Shown here one piece after another: positions 42,701 to 50,966 of a stretch of 52,045 nucleotides of DNA. Under the pieces are notes generated by a model. It ran no database searches. It was not told where the DNA came from and saw only the letters and a list, made by a program, of their open reading frames with translations. Both the position numbers and the translations under genes were made by a program. Source of the DNA: Arcobacter sp. (GTDB lineage Bacteria > Campylobacterota > Campylobacteria > Campylobacterales > Arcobacteraceae); assembly GCA_003252105.1 (NCBI GenBank), contig QKDL01000088.1, forward strand, positions 1 to 52,045. Direction: 5' to 3'. Numbering within the stretch: the stretch's first letter is position 1; each line of letters begins with the position of its first letter.

Positions 42701-42981
42701 CAGGTATTGAGTGTGAGAAAGTTTTAAAAATATCAGAGGGAAGACCAAATATCACTGATTCTATTACAAATGGTGAGATTGCTCTTGCTATTAATACAAG
42801 TGATGGAAAAGAATCATCAAAAGATGATGGTAAAAACATTAGAAGAGCAGTATTAAAAGAAAATGTACCATATGTAACAACAGCAGCTGCTGCTTTAGCT
42901 TGTGTAGAAGCTATGAAAGCACTAAAACAAAAAGATGGTATAGGTGTAAAATCTATTCAAGAGTTTTTACACGATAAATAA
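39739..42981 (+). CDS. carB: Carbamoyl-phosphate synthase large subunit
   Basis: CarB makes carbamoyl phosphate for arginine and pyrimidine synthesis, using ammonia supplied by CarA. The 1080-residue protein has two homologous ATP-grasp halves (first half begins with Gly-Ser-Gly-Pro-Ile-Val-Ile-Gly-Gln; second with Gly-Gly-Gly-Pro-Asn-Arg-Ile-Gly-Gln near residue 557). It also has an oligomerisation segment between them and a C-terminal MGS-like regulatory domain (Val-Ala-Thr-Gly-Gly-Thr-Tyr). The gene is complete and its codon use is the most highly biased in the window. carA is not nearby. It shares one base with the next gene. Confidence 0.98.
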   Translation: MPKREDIKSILLIGSGPIVIGQACEFDYSGTQATKTLKELGYRVVLINSNPATIMTDPEFADKTYIEPITEEVVAKIIEKENIDAILPTMGGQTALNVATSMYEKGMLDGVKFLGAHPDAIKKGEDRHLFNEAMIKIGMDLPKSANAYSVEEAIKVAKDIGFPVISRASFTLAGGGSGVAYNMEEFKKLAEAGIEASPINEIEIMESMLGWKEYEMEVIRDHKDNCIIVCSIENLDPMGVHTGDSVTIAPALTLTDKEYQNMRNASFAILREIGVDTGGSNVQFSICPKTGRMIVIEMNPRVSRSSALASKATGYPIAKVATLLAVGFTLDEITNDITGTAASFEPVIDYIVTKVPRFTFEKFPKADSTLTTGMKSVGEVMSIGRTFNESIQKALCSMETGLVGFDPICSDIEKIKAEIRRPNADRLRYLMDGMRHGLTNEDIFELSAIDPWFLTKFREIYELEKTIDKSILTDETKMRIIKSNGFSDKMIGNLIGKSEQEIYDARKALDVDFEYNEVDTCAAEFKALTPYLYSTTNITKLPKVEKKDDQKKVMIIGGGPNRIGQGIEFDYCCVHASFALNEMGIKTIMYNCNPETVSTDYDTSDVLYFEPIDFEHVRSVVEKENPDGVIVHFGGQTPLKLANALTDAGAKIIGTTAAVIDLAEDRKKFSSFVEKTGLLQPDNGTAVEVLEAIEIAERIGYPVLVRPSFVLGGRGMRIVYSTDELKQYMDEAVSVSNDAPVLIDKFLDRAIELDVDCICDGKEVYIGGIMQHIEEAGVHSGDSACSLPPVSIAPELIKELETKTKNMALGLGVVGLMNVQYAIHKGQIYLIEVNPRASRTVPFVSKATGMPLAKVATRVMWGESLRSALDVYNSEIVYEDNGVLKPILKDHIAVKEAVFPFNKLSGSDMILTPEMKSTGEVMGISENFGISYAKAQSAAKNDLPTEGKVFISLCDLDKEFAPKIAQGLVEQGFSVVATGGTYKVITDAGIECEKVLKISEGRPNITDSITNGEIALAINTSDGKESSKDDGKNIRRAVLKENVPYVTTAAAALACVEAMKALKQKDGIGVKSIQEFLHDK

Positions 42982-43424
42982 TGGATTCTTCATTAGTTTA
43001 TTTAGTACAAACTGACACTACTGTGGGTTTCTCATCAAGTAATGATGAGAAACTATCACTTATAAAACAAAGACCAACAAATCAAAAAATTCTTCAAACA
43101 GTAGATAGTTTTAAAACTTTAAAACAAAATACAAGAGTTCCAAAAGAGTTTAGAAAAAGAGTAAGGAACTCTAAAAAAACAACTTTCATATATCCAAATA
43201 CTCATTCATTTAGAGTGATTTCAAAAGATGATAGATTTTTTAGATTTATTCATAAATTTAAATCTTTATATTCAACCTCTGCAAATCTTACTACAAAGAG
43301 TTTTGATTTTGATTTTGCATATAAAAATAGTGATATTGTAGTTTTGTCAAAAGATGGATTTAGTGAAAAAGGTTCCTCTTCAATTTTTAAGATAAATAAA
43401 AAAAAGATAAAAAAGATTCGATAA
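42981..43424 (+). CDS. Short Sua5/YrdC-like protein
   Basis: The 147-residue product is shorter than the usual 200-residue YrdC domain. It keeps the early Val-Tyr-Leu-Val-Gln-Thr-Asp-Thr-Thr-Val-Gly and Lys-Gln-Arg-Pro motifs, and a Tyr-Ser-Thr-Ser-Ala-Asn phrase near residue 95 matching the Ser-Ala-Asn nucleotide site. Sua5 enzymes make threonylcarbamoyl-AMP for tRNA t6A37. The truncated middle and basic tail suggest a divergent or RNA-binding relative, and a full TsaC may be elsewhere. It starts on the carB stop (TAATG) and ends immediately against the convergent LuxR gene. Confidence 0.75.
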   Translation: MDSSLVYLVQTDTTVGFSSSNDEKLSLIKQRPTNQKILQTVDSFKTLKQNTRVPKEFRKRVRNSKKTTFIYPNTHSFRVISKDDRFFRFIHKFKSLYSTSANLTTKSFDFDFAYKNSDIVVLSKDGFSEKGSSSIFKINKKKIKKIR

Positions 43425-44033
43425 TCAAGCTTGATTTTTAAAAAATAGAGCTAAAGATAATCTATCTTTTTGATTAAGTTTTTTTAATAAAGAACTAACA
43501 TGTTTTTTTACAGTAACCTCTGCTAAATTTAAAGTTTGTGAAATATCATGATTATTTAATCCTTGAGCTACTAATTCTAATACTTCAAGTTCTTTTACGC
43601 TTACTTTTTCTAAAAGTTTATTTTTGTTGTTTTCTTGTAATGGAATAGATGATATTAAAAATTGCATCAACTCTGGATATAACCATACATTTCCATTAAT
43701 TACTGCATTTATTGCATCCTCTAGTATATGTATATTTGATATAGCATGCATATAGGCTTTAACATTGTGTTTTAATAAACTACAACCTTCTATATTGTTA
43801 GGATTATTTCTTAATACAATCAATTTATATGAATCAAATAGTTCAGATATTATATTAAATAGATTTTGATAATTTTCATCATAATCTAAATGATGCAAAA
43901 ATATTATATTTTCATTTATATCCAAAGAATAGAGTTCATCAATTGTTTTTACTATATTTATATTTGTAAATATAGTTGACTTTTTTAATTCATTTATCAG
44001 AAAACCTGTATTAGAAAAGAGTACTATTTTCAT
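43425..44033 (-). CDS. LuxR/NarL-type regulator of the secretion locus
   Basis: The 202-residue protein has a receiver-like N-terminal half (alternating strands and helices) with weak conservation of the acidic pocket, so it may not be phosphorylated. A C-terminal GerE helix-turn-helix follows: Leu-Glu-Val-Leu-Glu-Leu-Val-Ala-Gln-Gly-Leu-Asn-Asn, then Val-Thr-Val-Lys-Lys-His-Val-Ser-Ser-Leu-Leu. It overlaps the adaptor gene by four bases, so it is the second gene of that operon. No histidine kinase is adjacent, so it probably reports through the PAS-bearing adaptor or acts constitutively. Convergent Sua5 gene abuts with no gap. Confidence 0.85.
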   Translation of the reverse strand: MKIVLFSNTGFLINELKKSTIFTNINIVKTIDELYSLDINENIIFLHHLDYDENYQNLFNIISELFDSYKLIVLRNNPNNIEGCSLLKHNVKAYMHAISNIHILEDAINAVINGNVWLYPELMQFLISSIPLQENNKNKLLEKVSVKELEVLELVAQGLNNHDISQTLNLAEVTVKKHVSSLLKKLNQKDRLSLALFFKNQA

Positions 44034-45766
44034 ATTCCTAATGACCTTACAATTGGTTTTAATATATAGCTTAAGATTGTTTTTTTACCTGTGATGATAT
44101 CTGCATCAACTGTCATACCTGGTTTTATCTCTAGTTTTTTATTATTACTTAGATATTTTGTATTTGATTTAATATGTATGATATATATTTCTTTATCTTT
44201 ATCTTGTGGATCTTTTAGTGTATTTGCGGATATATAACTAATTTTAGCATCAACAGCACCATAAAGTGAGAAGTCATAAGCTCTTAATTTAAGTCTAACG
44301 TCTTGTCCTATATATAAAAATCCAATATCAGCTGGGTCAATTTTAACCTCTGCTAGAAGATATTCTGTATCTGGAATAATTTCAGCAATAACAGTACCAG
44401 AAGATACAGCTTCACCTTTTGTTTGAATATTTATTTTATTTATTACACCATCACTAGGAGATGATATATTTGTTTCTGTGATTTTTTCTTTTAAAAATGA
44501 TATTTCATTTTTAACTTGATTTAAATCATTCATTGTAACTATTAGCTCATCTTTTGCAGAAGAGTGATATGTTTCTTTTGTCTCTTCAATACTTTTTTTA
44601 ATTTCATTAATTGCTGACTTAAGAGTAGGGATTGAACCTTTTAATTTTTTGATTTCTGATATAACATCATTCTCTTTTCTTTGTAAGTCTATAAGTTCTA
44701 CTTTTGAAATTATCCTTTCTTCAATCAAAGGTATTTTTATTTTCATCTCTCTTTTAATTAGTTTATAATTATCTTCTGTGATTTTTAGATTTTTATAAGC
44801 ATCTTCTAAATCATTTCTTCTTTGAATCAATTGCTCTTGTAAAACATTTATTGATGCGGTAAATCTTTTTTTATTTATAGCATAAAGTTCAAGTTCATTT
44901 TGCATAATTTCAGGATTATAAGACATAACATCTTGGTTTGTATTCATTGCTATGTTTTGAGACTGAGCTTTTAATCTTTCTATTTTTGCTAAAAGAGACA
45001 TCTGATTATCTAGATTTTTTTTATATTCACTTTTATATTTTAAGTCAGATAGTTTTAGTAGTTCTTGACCTTTTTTAACTCTATCACCTTCTTTTATGTA
45101 TATCTCTTTTAATATACCACCTTCTAAAGAAGAGATTGTTTGAACATTTGTAGTTGTGATTATTTTACCATTACTTCTAACAATATCATCAACTTTTGAA
45201 AAATATGACCATCCTAATAAAAAGATTATAGTAAAAGTGATTAGCCATAATACTTTATGTAATCCACTAGGAGTTCTTAGCAATACAGCAGAAGAAAGTG
45301 AAGGCATGAAATCAAGTACAGTTTTATCATGTTTCTTTTTTAATATATTTTCTTCATTGATTTTTTTTAATTTTTTCTCTTTTGTTATATCTGAACTAGC
45401 TAAAATAAAACCAACATTTTTTTTATCATCATTAAATAATGGAGAAATAATTGTATCTGTCCAGATTGTTTCATCATTAAAGCCAGAATGTTTTACTTCC
45501 CCTTTCCAGTCAGTTTTTAGTCTTCTAGTTTCTGAAAATTGGTTTTCAAAACTTATAATTGAATCTTTTTTTATAAGAAATGTATAAGGTTTATTAAGTA
45601 AATCTGATGTTTTATATTTAAAAACATTACATAGATTTGTACTAACATGTTTTATTATTCCATCATTATCAGTAACGGCTAATATTACATAGTTGTCAAG
45701 TAATTCCCTATTTTGGAACGTAAAGCTTCTTTTTAGTTCTTGATCTAATACTTGATTCTCTTCCAC
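44030..45766 (-). CDS. HlyD-family secretion adaptor with an N-terminal PAS domain
   Basis: The 578-residue protein is a type I secretion membrane-fusion protein: one inner-membrane helix (about 171-189), a biotinyl-lipoyl half (Ile-Ser-Ser-Leu-Glu-Gly-Gly-Ile-Leu near 211), a long coiled coil, the second lipoyl half and a beta-barrel. In ordinary HlyD/LapC proteins the part before the membrane is short. Here it is about 170 residues and carries a PAS domain (roughly 24-130): Asn-Tyr-Val-Ile-Leu-Ala-Val-Thr-Asp-Asn-Asp-Gly-Ile-Ile, Leu-Asn-Lys-Pro-Tyr and Gly-Phe-Ile-Leu-Ala-Ser-Ser-Asp-Ile-Thr. So a cytosolic sensor is fused to the secretion channel. It is transcribed with the LuxR gene and divergent from the TolC-ABC-adhesin set. 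Confidence 0.9.
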   Translation of the reverse strand: MEENQVLDQELKRSFTFQNRELLDNYVILAVTDNDGIIKHVSTNLCNVFKYKTSDLLNKPYTFLIKKDSIISFENQFSETRRLKTDWKGEVKHSGFNDETIWTDTIISPLFNDDKKNVGFILASSDITKEKKLKKINEENILKKKHDKTVLDFMPSLSSAVLLRTPSGLHKVLWLITFTIIFLLGWSYFSKVDDIVRSNGKIITTTNVQTISSLEGGILKEIYIKEGDRVKKGQELLKLSDLKYKSEYKKNLDNQMSLLAKIERLKAQSQNIAMNTNQDVMSYNPEIMQNELELYAINKKRFTASINVLQEQLIQRRNDLEDAYKNLKITEDNYKLIKREMKIKIPLIEERIISKVELIDLQRKENDVISEIKKLKGSIPTLKSAINEIKKSIEETKETYHSSAKDELIVTMNDLNQVKNEISFLKEKITETNISSPSDGVINKINIQTKGEAVSSGTVIAEIIPDTEYLLAEVKIDPADIGFLYIGQDVRLKLRAYDFSLYGAVDAKISYISANTLKDPQDKDKEIYIIHIKSNTKYLSNNKKLEIKPGMTVDADIITGKKTILSYILKPIVRSLGI

Positions 45767-45894
45767 TTCTAGCCTTAAAATTAGATTATTTGAAAAAATT
45801 AATAAATTTTAGTACAATTTTATTCAAAATTTGATAAAAATTTGGTAAGATAACTAAATAATATCTTTTTTTATGAAGGAAAGTAAATTAAATA
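45767..45894. promoter_or_regulatory. Divergent promoter region of the secretion locus
   Basis: The 128 bases between the adaptor and TolC genes are almost pure A/T. They contain two AAAATTTG octamers (45826-45833 and 45837-45844) with 11-bp spacing, which could be a regulator site for both transcripts. A GAAGGAAAG ribosome region precedes the TolC ATG. No sequence matches the palindrome before the adhesin gene. Confidence 0.4.
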
Positions 45895-48663
45895 ATGAAA
45901 TTACATAGAATTATACTAATTTTATTTTGTTTTTTTATGACTATTTCTAATGCATTTACCTTAACTGATGGATATAAATTTGCTTTAGAAAATGATATGA
46001 ATTCTAAAATAAATGAAAATAATATCAAAAAAATAAAATTTGATAAAGATATTGCAAATTCATTATTAAATCCAAAATTGGATTTCAACGCAACTGTTGA
46101 AACATCAAAATATACAGAAAATCAATTAACTCCTAACAACAATAAAAACCATACAAAAGCTGATGAATATAAACTTACATTAACGCAGCCAATATTTGAT
46201 GGTTTTGAATCAGATAGTGAAAAAAAATTACAAAAATATAGATTTGAATCAGCTCTTTTTTATTTAAAAGAGAGCCAAAATAATGTTGCTTTGAATTACA
46301 CACAAAATTATATAAATACACTTAAACAAAAAGATTTACTAAGTTTAAATAAAGAAGCTGTTTTAATAAGCGAAGAGATATTTAACAAAGTTTATAAAAA
46401 AGTAGCTAGTGGATATGGTACAAAATTAGAGTTTGATGAAGCAAAAAGTCAACTTGCAGAAAACAGAGTAAACTTAAAAGTTCAAAAAATAAATCTAAAA
46501 GAAGCAATAGAAAGCTTAAGATTTTATGTACAAAAAGATTTTGATACAAGTGAACTAATAAAGCCAAATTTTTATTATCCATTGCCTAAAACATTAGATG
46601 ATGCAATAGCTGCTTCAATGGATAAAAATCCATCTTTAATGGTTAGTAAATTAAATTTAAAAGTTGCAATCTTTGAAGAACAAAAAAATGATAAAAACTT
46701 CTTACCAAATGTTGATTTTGTAGGTTCTTATCAAGTAAATGATGCATTACACACAACTACAGATGAAAACAATCAATATAAAGTAGGATTTCAAATTAAT
46801 TATAACTTATATAATGGTGGCAAAGATAGTTTAGAGAGGAAAAAAGCATTACAAGATATAAAAGAGAAACATTTTTTAATTACAAAATCTGAATATGAGA
46901 TTAAAAACAAACTTCGATTAGCTTGGAATAGTTACAAACTAAATGAAGAAAAATTTGATACTTTAGAACAATATTTATTAGTAAAAAAAGACGTTCTTGA
47001 TGCAACAATCAAAGAGTTTGACCTTGGAACTAGAGATTTAAACAATCTTTTAACTATTCATACTGAATATGTAGATGTAAAAAAAGATTTTATTTCAACA
47101 ACTTATGATTTATTATTAGCAAAATATAGAGTTTTGGATGCAATAGGTTTATTATCTGATACTTTACAAAATAAAATGCCAACTTTAGAAAAAATAAAAT
47201 TGAGTGAAAAATCAAGTCGTAATTTATTTGAACAAACTGATTATAATTTTGATAAATCAGATGCCTTAAACAAGAAAAAATTATCATATCAAATATCTGA
47301 AGCAAAACTTGATAAGGTTTTATTACCACCATTAAAATTAGAAGATGATACATTAAATGATAAAGAAGATATATATGCAGATAACGATAATAAAGAAGAG
47401 ATAGAACTAGAAGAAAAACAAGAACAAACAATTACACAAAAAGAAGCAAAAAGTTTTAAAGAGAAGTTTTTAACTGCATCAAAAAATAAATATACAATAA
47501 ATTTAGCAATGTCGGATAGCAAAAAAAGGGCTAAATGGCTTATTCAAAGATACAATCTAGAAAATGATGCATTTTATTTTAGTTTTAGATATGAAAATCC
47601 ACTACAAAAAGTTATGATGGGGATTTATGATAGTAAAAAAGAAGCTCAAGAGGCTATAAATAGTTTACCAGATAGATTAAAAAAATATGGGCCAAAGATA
47701 GAGAAAGTTTCAGTAAAACAACAATTATATAAAAAATACCATACAGAAGACTATTTAAGAATTAAAAAACAAAATGAATATATAGTTGAAAAAAAACCAA
47801 TATTATATAAAAATGATATATATTCAAATAAAGATATAAAAACAAATATAAATCAAATTGAGGTTTCAAAAGAAACTAAAATAGAAGAAAAACAAGAACA
47901 AATAATTATACAAAAAGAAGAAAAAAGTTTTAAAGAGAAGTTTTTAACTGCATCAAAAAATAAATATACAATAAATTTAGCAATGTCAGATAGTACAAAA
48001 AGGGCAAAATGGCTTATCCAAAGATACAATTTAGAAAATGATGCATTTTATTTTAGTTTTAGATATGAAAATCCACTACAAAAAGTTATGATGGGGATTT
48101 ATAATAGTAAAAAAGAAGCTCAAGAGGCTATAAATAGTTTACCAGATAGATTAAAAAAATATGGGCCAAAGATAGAGAAAGTTTCAGTAAAACAACAATT
48201 ATATAAAAAATACCATACAGAAGACTATTTAAGAATCAAAAAACAAGAAAATTTTCTTGTAAAAAAGAAGCACTACAATACAAAAGAGATTACAAAAATA
48301 GAAAAAGTTGAAGCGAAAGAAAATCAAATAACTCAAAATAAAAGCTTCAAAGATAAATTTTTGGATGCAAAAAAAGACAAATATACAATAAATTTAGCTA
48401 TATCAGATAGTAAAAAAAGAGCTAAGTGGTTGATAAATAAATATAATTTACAAAATAAAGCATTTGCTTTTAAAATTAGAGATGAAAAGCCACTACATAG
48501 AATAATATATGGTGTTTTTGATACAAAAGATGAAGCGTATACAGCACTAAATAATTTGGATGAAAAATTAAAATCTAATTTGCCAATTGTTGAAAAAATT
48601 GAAAGAAAACAAAAACTTTATTATAAATATAATAGCTTAGATACTATTTCAGAAAGAATTTAA
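45895..48663 (+). CDS. TolC-family outer-membrane channel with three C-terminal SPOR-like repeats
   Basis: The 922-residue protein has a signal peptide and a TolC fold in its first 430 residues: four long coiled-coil helices and two beta parts, with Leu-Thr-Leu-Thr-Gln-Pro-Ile-Phe-Asp-Gly and its pseudo-repeat Gln-Ile-Asn-Tyr-Asn-Leu-Tyr-Asn-Gly. After a polar linker come three repeats of about 105 residues, starting near residues 519, 677 and 816. Each has Lys-Tyr-Thr-Ile-Asn-Leu-Ala and an Lys-Glu-Ala-Gln-Glu-Ala-Ile-Asn-Ser-Leu-Pro phrase typical of DamX-type SPOR domains, which bind peptidoglycan stripped of side chains. A TolC with SPOR tails would anchor the channel in the wall. It is followed by the exporter ATPase six bases on. 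Confidence 0.88.
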   Translation: MKLHRIILILFCFFMTISNAFTLTDGYKFALENDMNSKINENNIKKIKFDKDIANSLLNPKLDFNATVETSKYTENQLTPNNNKNHTKADEYKLTLTQPIFDGFESDSEKKLQKYRFESALFYLKESQNNVALNYTQNYINTLKQKDLLSLNKEAVLISEEIFNKVYKKVASGYGTKLEFDEAKSQLAENRVNLKVQKINLKEAIESLRFYVQKDFDTSELIKPNFYYPLPKTLDDAIAASMDKNPSLMVSKLNLKVAIFEEQKNDKNFLPNVDFVGSYQVNDALHTTTDENNQYKVGFQINYNLYNGGKDSLERKKALQDIKEKHFLITKSEYEIKNKLRLAWNSYKLNEEKFDTLEQYLLVKKDVLDATIKEFDLGTRDLNNLLTIHTEYVDVKKDFISTTYDLLLAKYRVLDAIGLLSDTLQNKMPTLEKIKLSEKSSRNLFEQTDYNFDKSDALNKKKLSYQISEAKLDKVLLPPLKLEDDTLNDKEDIYADNDNKEEIELEEKQEQTITQKEAKSFKEKFLTASKNKYTINLAMSDSKKRAKWLIQRYNLENDAFYFSFRYENPLQKVMMGIYDSKKEAQEAINSLPDRLKKYGPKIEKVSVKQQLYKKYHTEDYLRIKKQNEYIVEKKPILYKNDIYSNKDIKTNINQIEVSKETKIEEKQEQIIIQKEEKSFKEKFLTASKNKYTINLAMSDSTKRAKWLIQRYNLENDAFYFSFRYENPLQKVMMGIYNSKKEAQEAINSLPDRLKKYGPKIEKVSVKQQLYKKYHTEDYLRIKKQENFLVKKKHYNTKEITKIEKVEAKENQITQNKSFKDKFLDAKKDKYTINLAISDSKKRAKWLINKYNLQNKAFAFKIRDEKPLHRIIYGVFDTKDEAYTALNNLDEKLKSNLPIVEKIERKQKLYYKYNSLDTISERI
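47410..47771 (+). repeat. First copy of a 362-bp coding repeat (SPOR unit)
   Basis: This segment recurs at 47884-48245, 474 bases further on, with about eleven differences, most of them silent or in the linker. It encodes the first SPOR-like unit and its lead-in. The closeness indicates a recent in-frame duplication. Confidence 0.9.
47884..48245 (+). repeat. Second copy of the 362-bp SPOR coding repeat
   Basis: It is about 97% identical to 47410-47771 over the full length. A third, clearly older unit follows from 48340 with only protein-level similarity. Unequal recombination between the two close copies could change the number of SPOR units without a frameshift, because the 474-base period is divisible by three. 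Confidence 0.9.
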
Positions 48664-48669
48664 CAAATA

Positions 48670-50862
48670 ATGACAAAACAAAATGATAATATAAATTTGA
48701 ATAATATAAAAGAATATGATAAACAAGACTCTTTGCTTGATTGTCTTGCTCTTTTTTGTAAAATGAATGGGAGACCTTTTTCTAAAGAGTCTCTAATCTC
48801 TGGTTTACCTATTGAAAGTGATAGAAATACTCCAATTCTTTTTTCAAAATATAATTCTAAAGCCCTTTTTTCTAGAGCTGCATCAAAAGCTGGATTTAAA
48901 ACAAAAGTTTTAAGAAGTAAATTAACTGAAATAAACCCTTTATTATTACCTTGTGTTTTGCTTATCGATAATAGTCCCAATGAGGATAAATTAGAAGGGT
49001 GTATATTACTTGGTTTTGATGATGAGTTAAAAAATGCAAGAATAACTTTGCCAGAAGCTCCTGATGTAGAAACAACTATAAGTATTGAGGATTTACAAAA
49101 AAGCTATTTTGGTTTTGCAATATTATTAAAAAAACAATTAAGTTTTAAAGAGAATGAATCAGCCCTTTCTAGTGTAAAAGAGAGTCACTGGTTATGGGGA
49201 AGTGTGAAGATTGTTAGGGATGTTTATAGAGATGTAATTATTGCATCATTATTAATAAATCTTTTTGTATTATCAACACCTTTGTTTACTATGAATGTGT
49301 ATGATAGAGTTATTCCTAATAATGCAAAAGATACTTTGTGGTTATTGGCTATTGGTGTTGTTGTAATTTATGGTATTGATATTATTTTAAAATTTTTAAG
49401 ATCATATTTTTTGGAAACAGCTGCTAAAAAAACAGATATTATCGCATCATCTATTATATTTGAAAAAGTTTTAGATTTGAAAATGTCATCGGTACCTAAT
49501 TCTGTTGGTTCTTTGGCAAATATATTAAAAGAGTTTGAGAGTATTAGAGGGTTTCTTACATCTACTACAATCGCACTTTTGATTGATATACCTTTTATTT
49601 TTATATTTTTAATAGCAATATATTTTATTGGTGGAGCTTTAGTTTTTGTTCCTATTAGTGTAATTATAATTATTTTAATTTATACATATTATGCAAAAAT
49701 AAAATTAGCGAATAGTATTAAAGAATCTTATGATGCTGGTTCTAATAAAAATGGGGTATTGATTGAGAGTTTATCTTCTATAGAGACTATTAAATCACTT
49801 GGTGCTACAGGTTATTCTCAATGGAGATGGGAAGAAGCTACATCAAAAATTGCTGATAAGAGTATTAAAAGTAAAATGATATCATCTTCCATTACTACTG
49901 TTACATCATTTTTAGTACAGTTAAATACTGTAGCTTTAGTAATAATAGGTACGTATATGATTGCCGAAAATAACTTAAGTATGGGTGGATTGATTGCAAC
50001 TATTATTATCTCTTCTAGAACAATTTCTCCTATGGGACAAGTTTCATCACTTTTATCAACATTTCAACATACAAAAACTACATATGAAGCTTTAAATGAT
50101 ATTATGAATTTACCAGTTGAACATCCACAAGGTAAAAAGTTTGTTGCAAGACCAGAATATAGAGGAAAAATTGATTTTAAAAATGTAACATTTACTTATC
50201 CAAATGCAGATAAAGAGACTTTAAGTAATGTATCTTTTAGTATTGAACCTGGTGAGAAGATTGGTATAATTGGAAAAATAGGTTCAGGTAAAACTACAAT
50301 TCAAAAACTTTTAGTATCTTTATATCATCCAGAAGAGGGATCAATTTTGATTGATAATATCGATATTAAGCAGTTAGATCCTTCTGAACTTAGAAAAAAT
50401 GTTGCGTATGTTTCGCAAGATATTTTATTGTTTAATGGAACAGTAAAAGAAAATATTGTTTATAGAACACCCCATATTGATGATGATAAGATTTTAGAAG
50501 CAGCTGAGATAAGTGGTGTTTTAAATTTTGTAAACAAACATCCAAAAGGGTTCGATATGCCAGTTGGTGAGAGAGGATCTTTTCTTTCTGGTGGTCAAAA
50601 ACAGAGTATAGCTATCGCTAGATCGATTTTATTGCCTTATCCTATTGTTTTACTAGATGAACCTACAAGTTCAATGGATACTTCAACAGAAACAAGGTTT
50701 ATAAACAATATTCGAGAATATCAAAAAGACAAAACTGTAATATTAGTTACTCATAAAACATCTTTATTAAGACTTGTAGATAGAATAATTGTACTTGAAG
50801 ATGGTAAAGTTGTTCTTGATGGAAATAAAGACCAAATTCTACAAAAATTAGCTAAAAAATAA
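48670..50862 (+). CDS. Type I secretion ABC exporter with degenerate C39-like domain
   Basis: The 730-residue protein powers export through the adaptor and TolC channel. Residues 1-150 form a C39-peptidase-like domain in which the catalytic Cys motif is replaced by Asp-Ser-Leu-Leu-Asp-Cys-Leu-Ala, as in LapB and HlyB-like exporters where it holds the substrate without cutting. Five or six membrane helices follow, then the ATPase: Walker A Gly-Ser-Gly-Lys-Thr (538-542), signature Leu-Ser-Gly-Gly-Gln-Lys-Gln-Ser and Walker B Leu-Leu-Asp-Glu-Pro-Thr. The adhesin gene starts about 100 bases later. Confidence 0.95.
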   Translation: MTKQNDNINLNNIKEYDKQDSLLDCLALFCKMNGRPFSKESLISGLPIESDRNTPILFSKYNSKALFSRAASKAGFKTKVLRSKLTEINPLLLPCVLLIDNSPNEDKLEGCILLGFDDELKNARITLPEAPDVETTISIEDLQKSYFGFAILLKKQLSFKENESALSSVKESHWLWGSVKIVRDVYRDVIIASLLINLFVLSTPLFTMNVYDRVIPNNAKDTLWLLAIGVVVIYGIDIILKFLRSYFLETAAKKTDIIASSIIFEKVLDLKMSSVPNSVGSLANILKEFESIRGFLTSTTIALLIDIPFIFIFLIAIYFIGGALVFVPISVIIIILIYTYYAKIKLANSIKESYDAGSNKNGVLIESLSSIETIKSLGATGYSQWRWEEATSKIADKSIKSKMISSSITTVTSFLVQLNTVALVIIGTYMIAENNLSMGGLIATIIISSRTISPMGQVSSLLSTFQHTKTTYEALNDIMNLPVEHPQGKKFVARPEYRGKIDFKNVTFTYPNADKETLSNVSFSIEPGEKIGIIGKIGSGKTTIQKLLVSLYHPEEGSILIDNIDIKQLDPSELRKNVAYVSQDILLFNGTVKENIVYRTPHIDDDKILEAAEISGVLNFVNKHPKGFDMPVGERGSFLSGGQKQSIAIARSILLPYPIVLLDEPTSSMDTSTETRFINNIREYQKDKTVILVTHKTSLLRLVDRIIVLEDGKVVLDGNKDQILQKLAKK

Positions 50863-50895
50863 ATATAAAATAACTTTTTTTATTTAAATATATAC

Positions 50896-50909
50896 TAAAG
50901 TATACTTTA
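50896..50909 (+). promoter_or_regulatory. 14-bp palindrome in the adhesin promoter region
   Basis: TAAAGTATACTTTA (50896-50909) is a perfect palindrome immediately before a possible -35 (TTGAAT 50911-50916) and -10 (TATACT 50932-50937, spacer 15, short). A dimeric regulator such as the LuxR-type protein at 43425 could bind it. Confidence 0.45.
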
Positions 50910-50966
50910 CTTGAATAGTAAATTTTTATATTATACTTGTAATAAAATGATAATAAAGGACTCATC

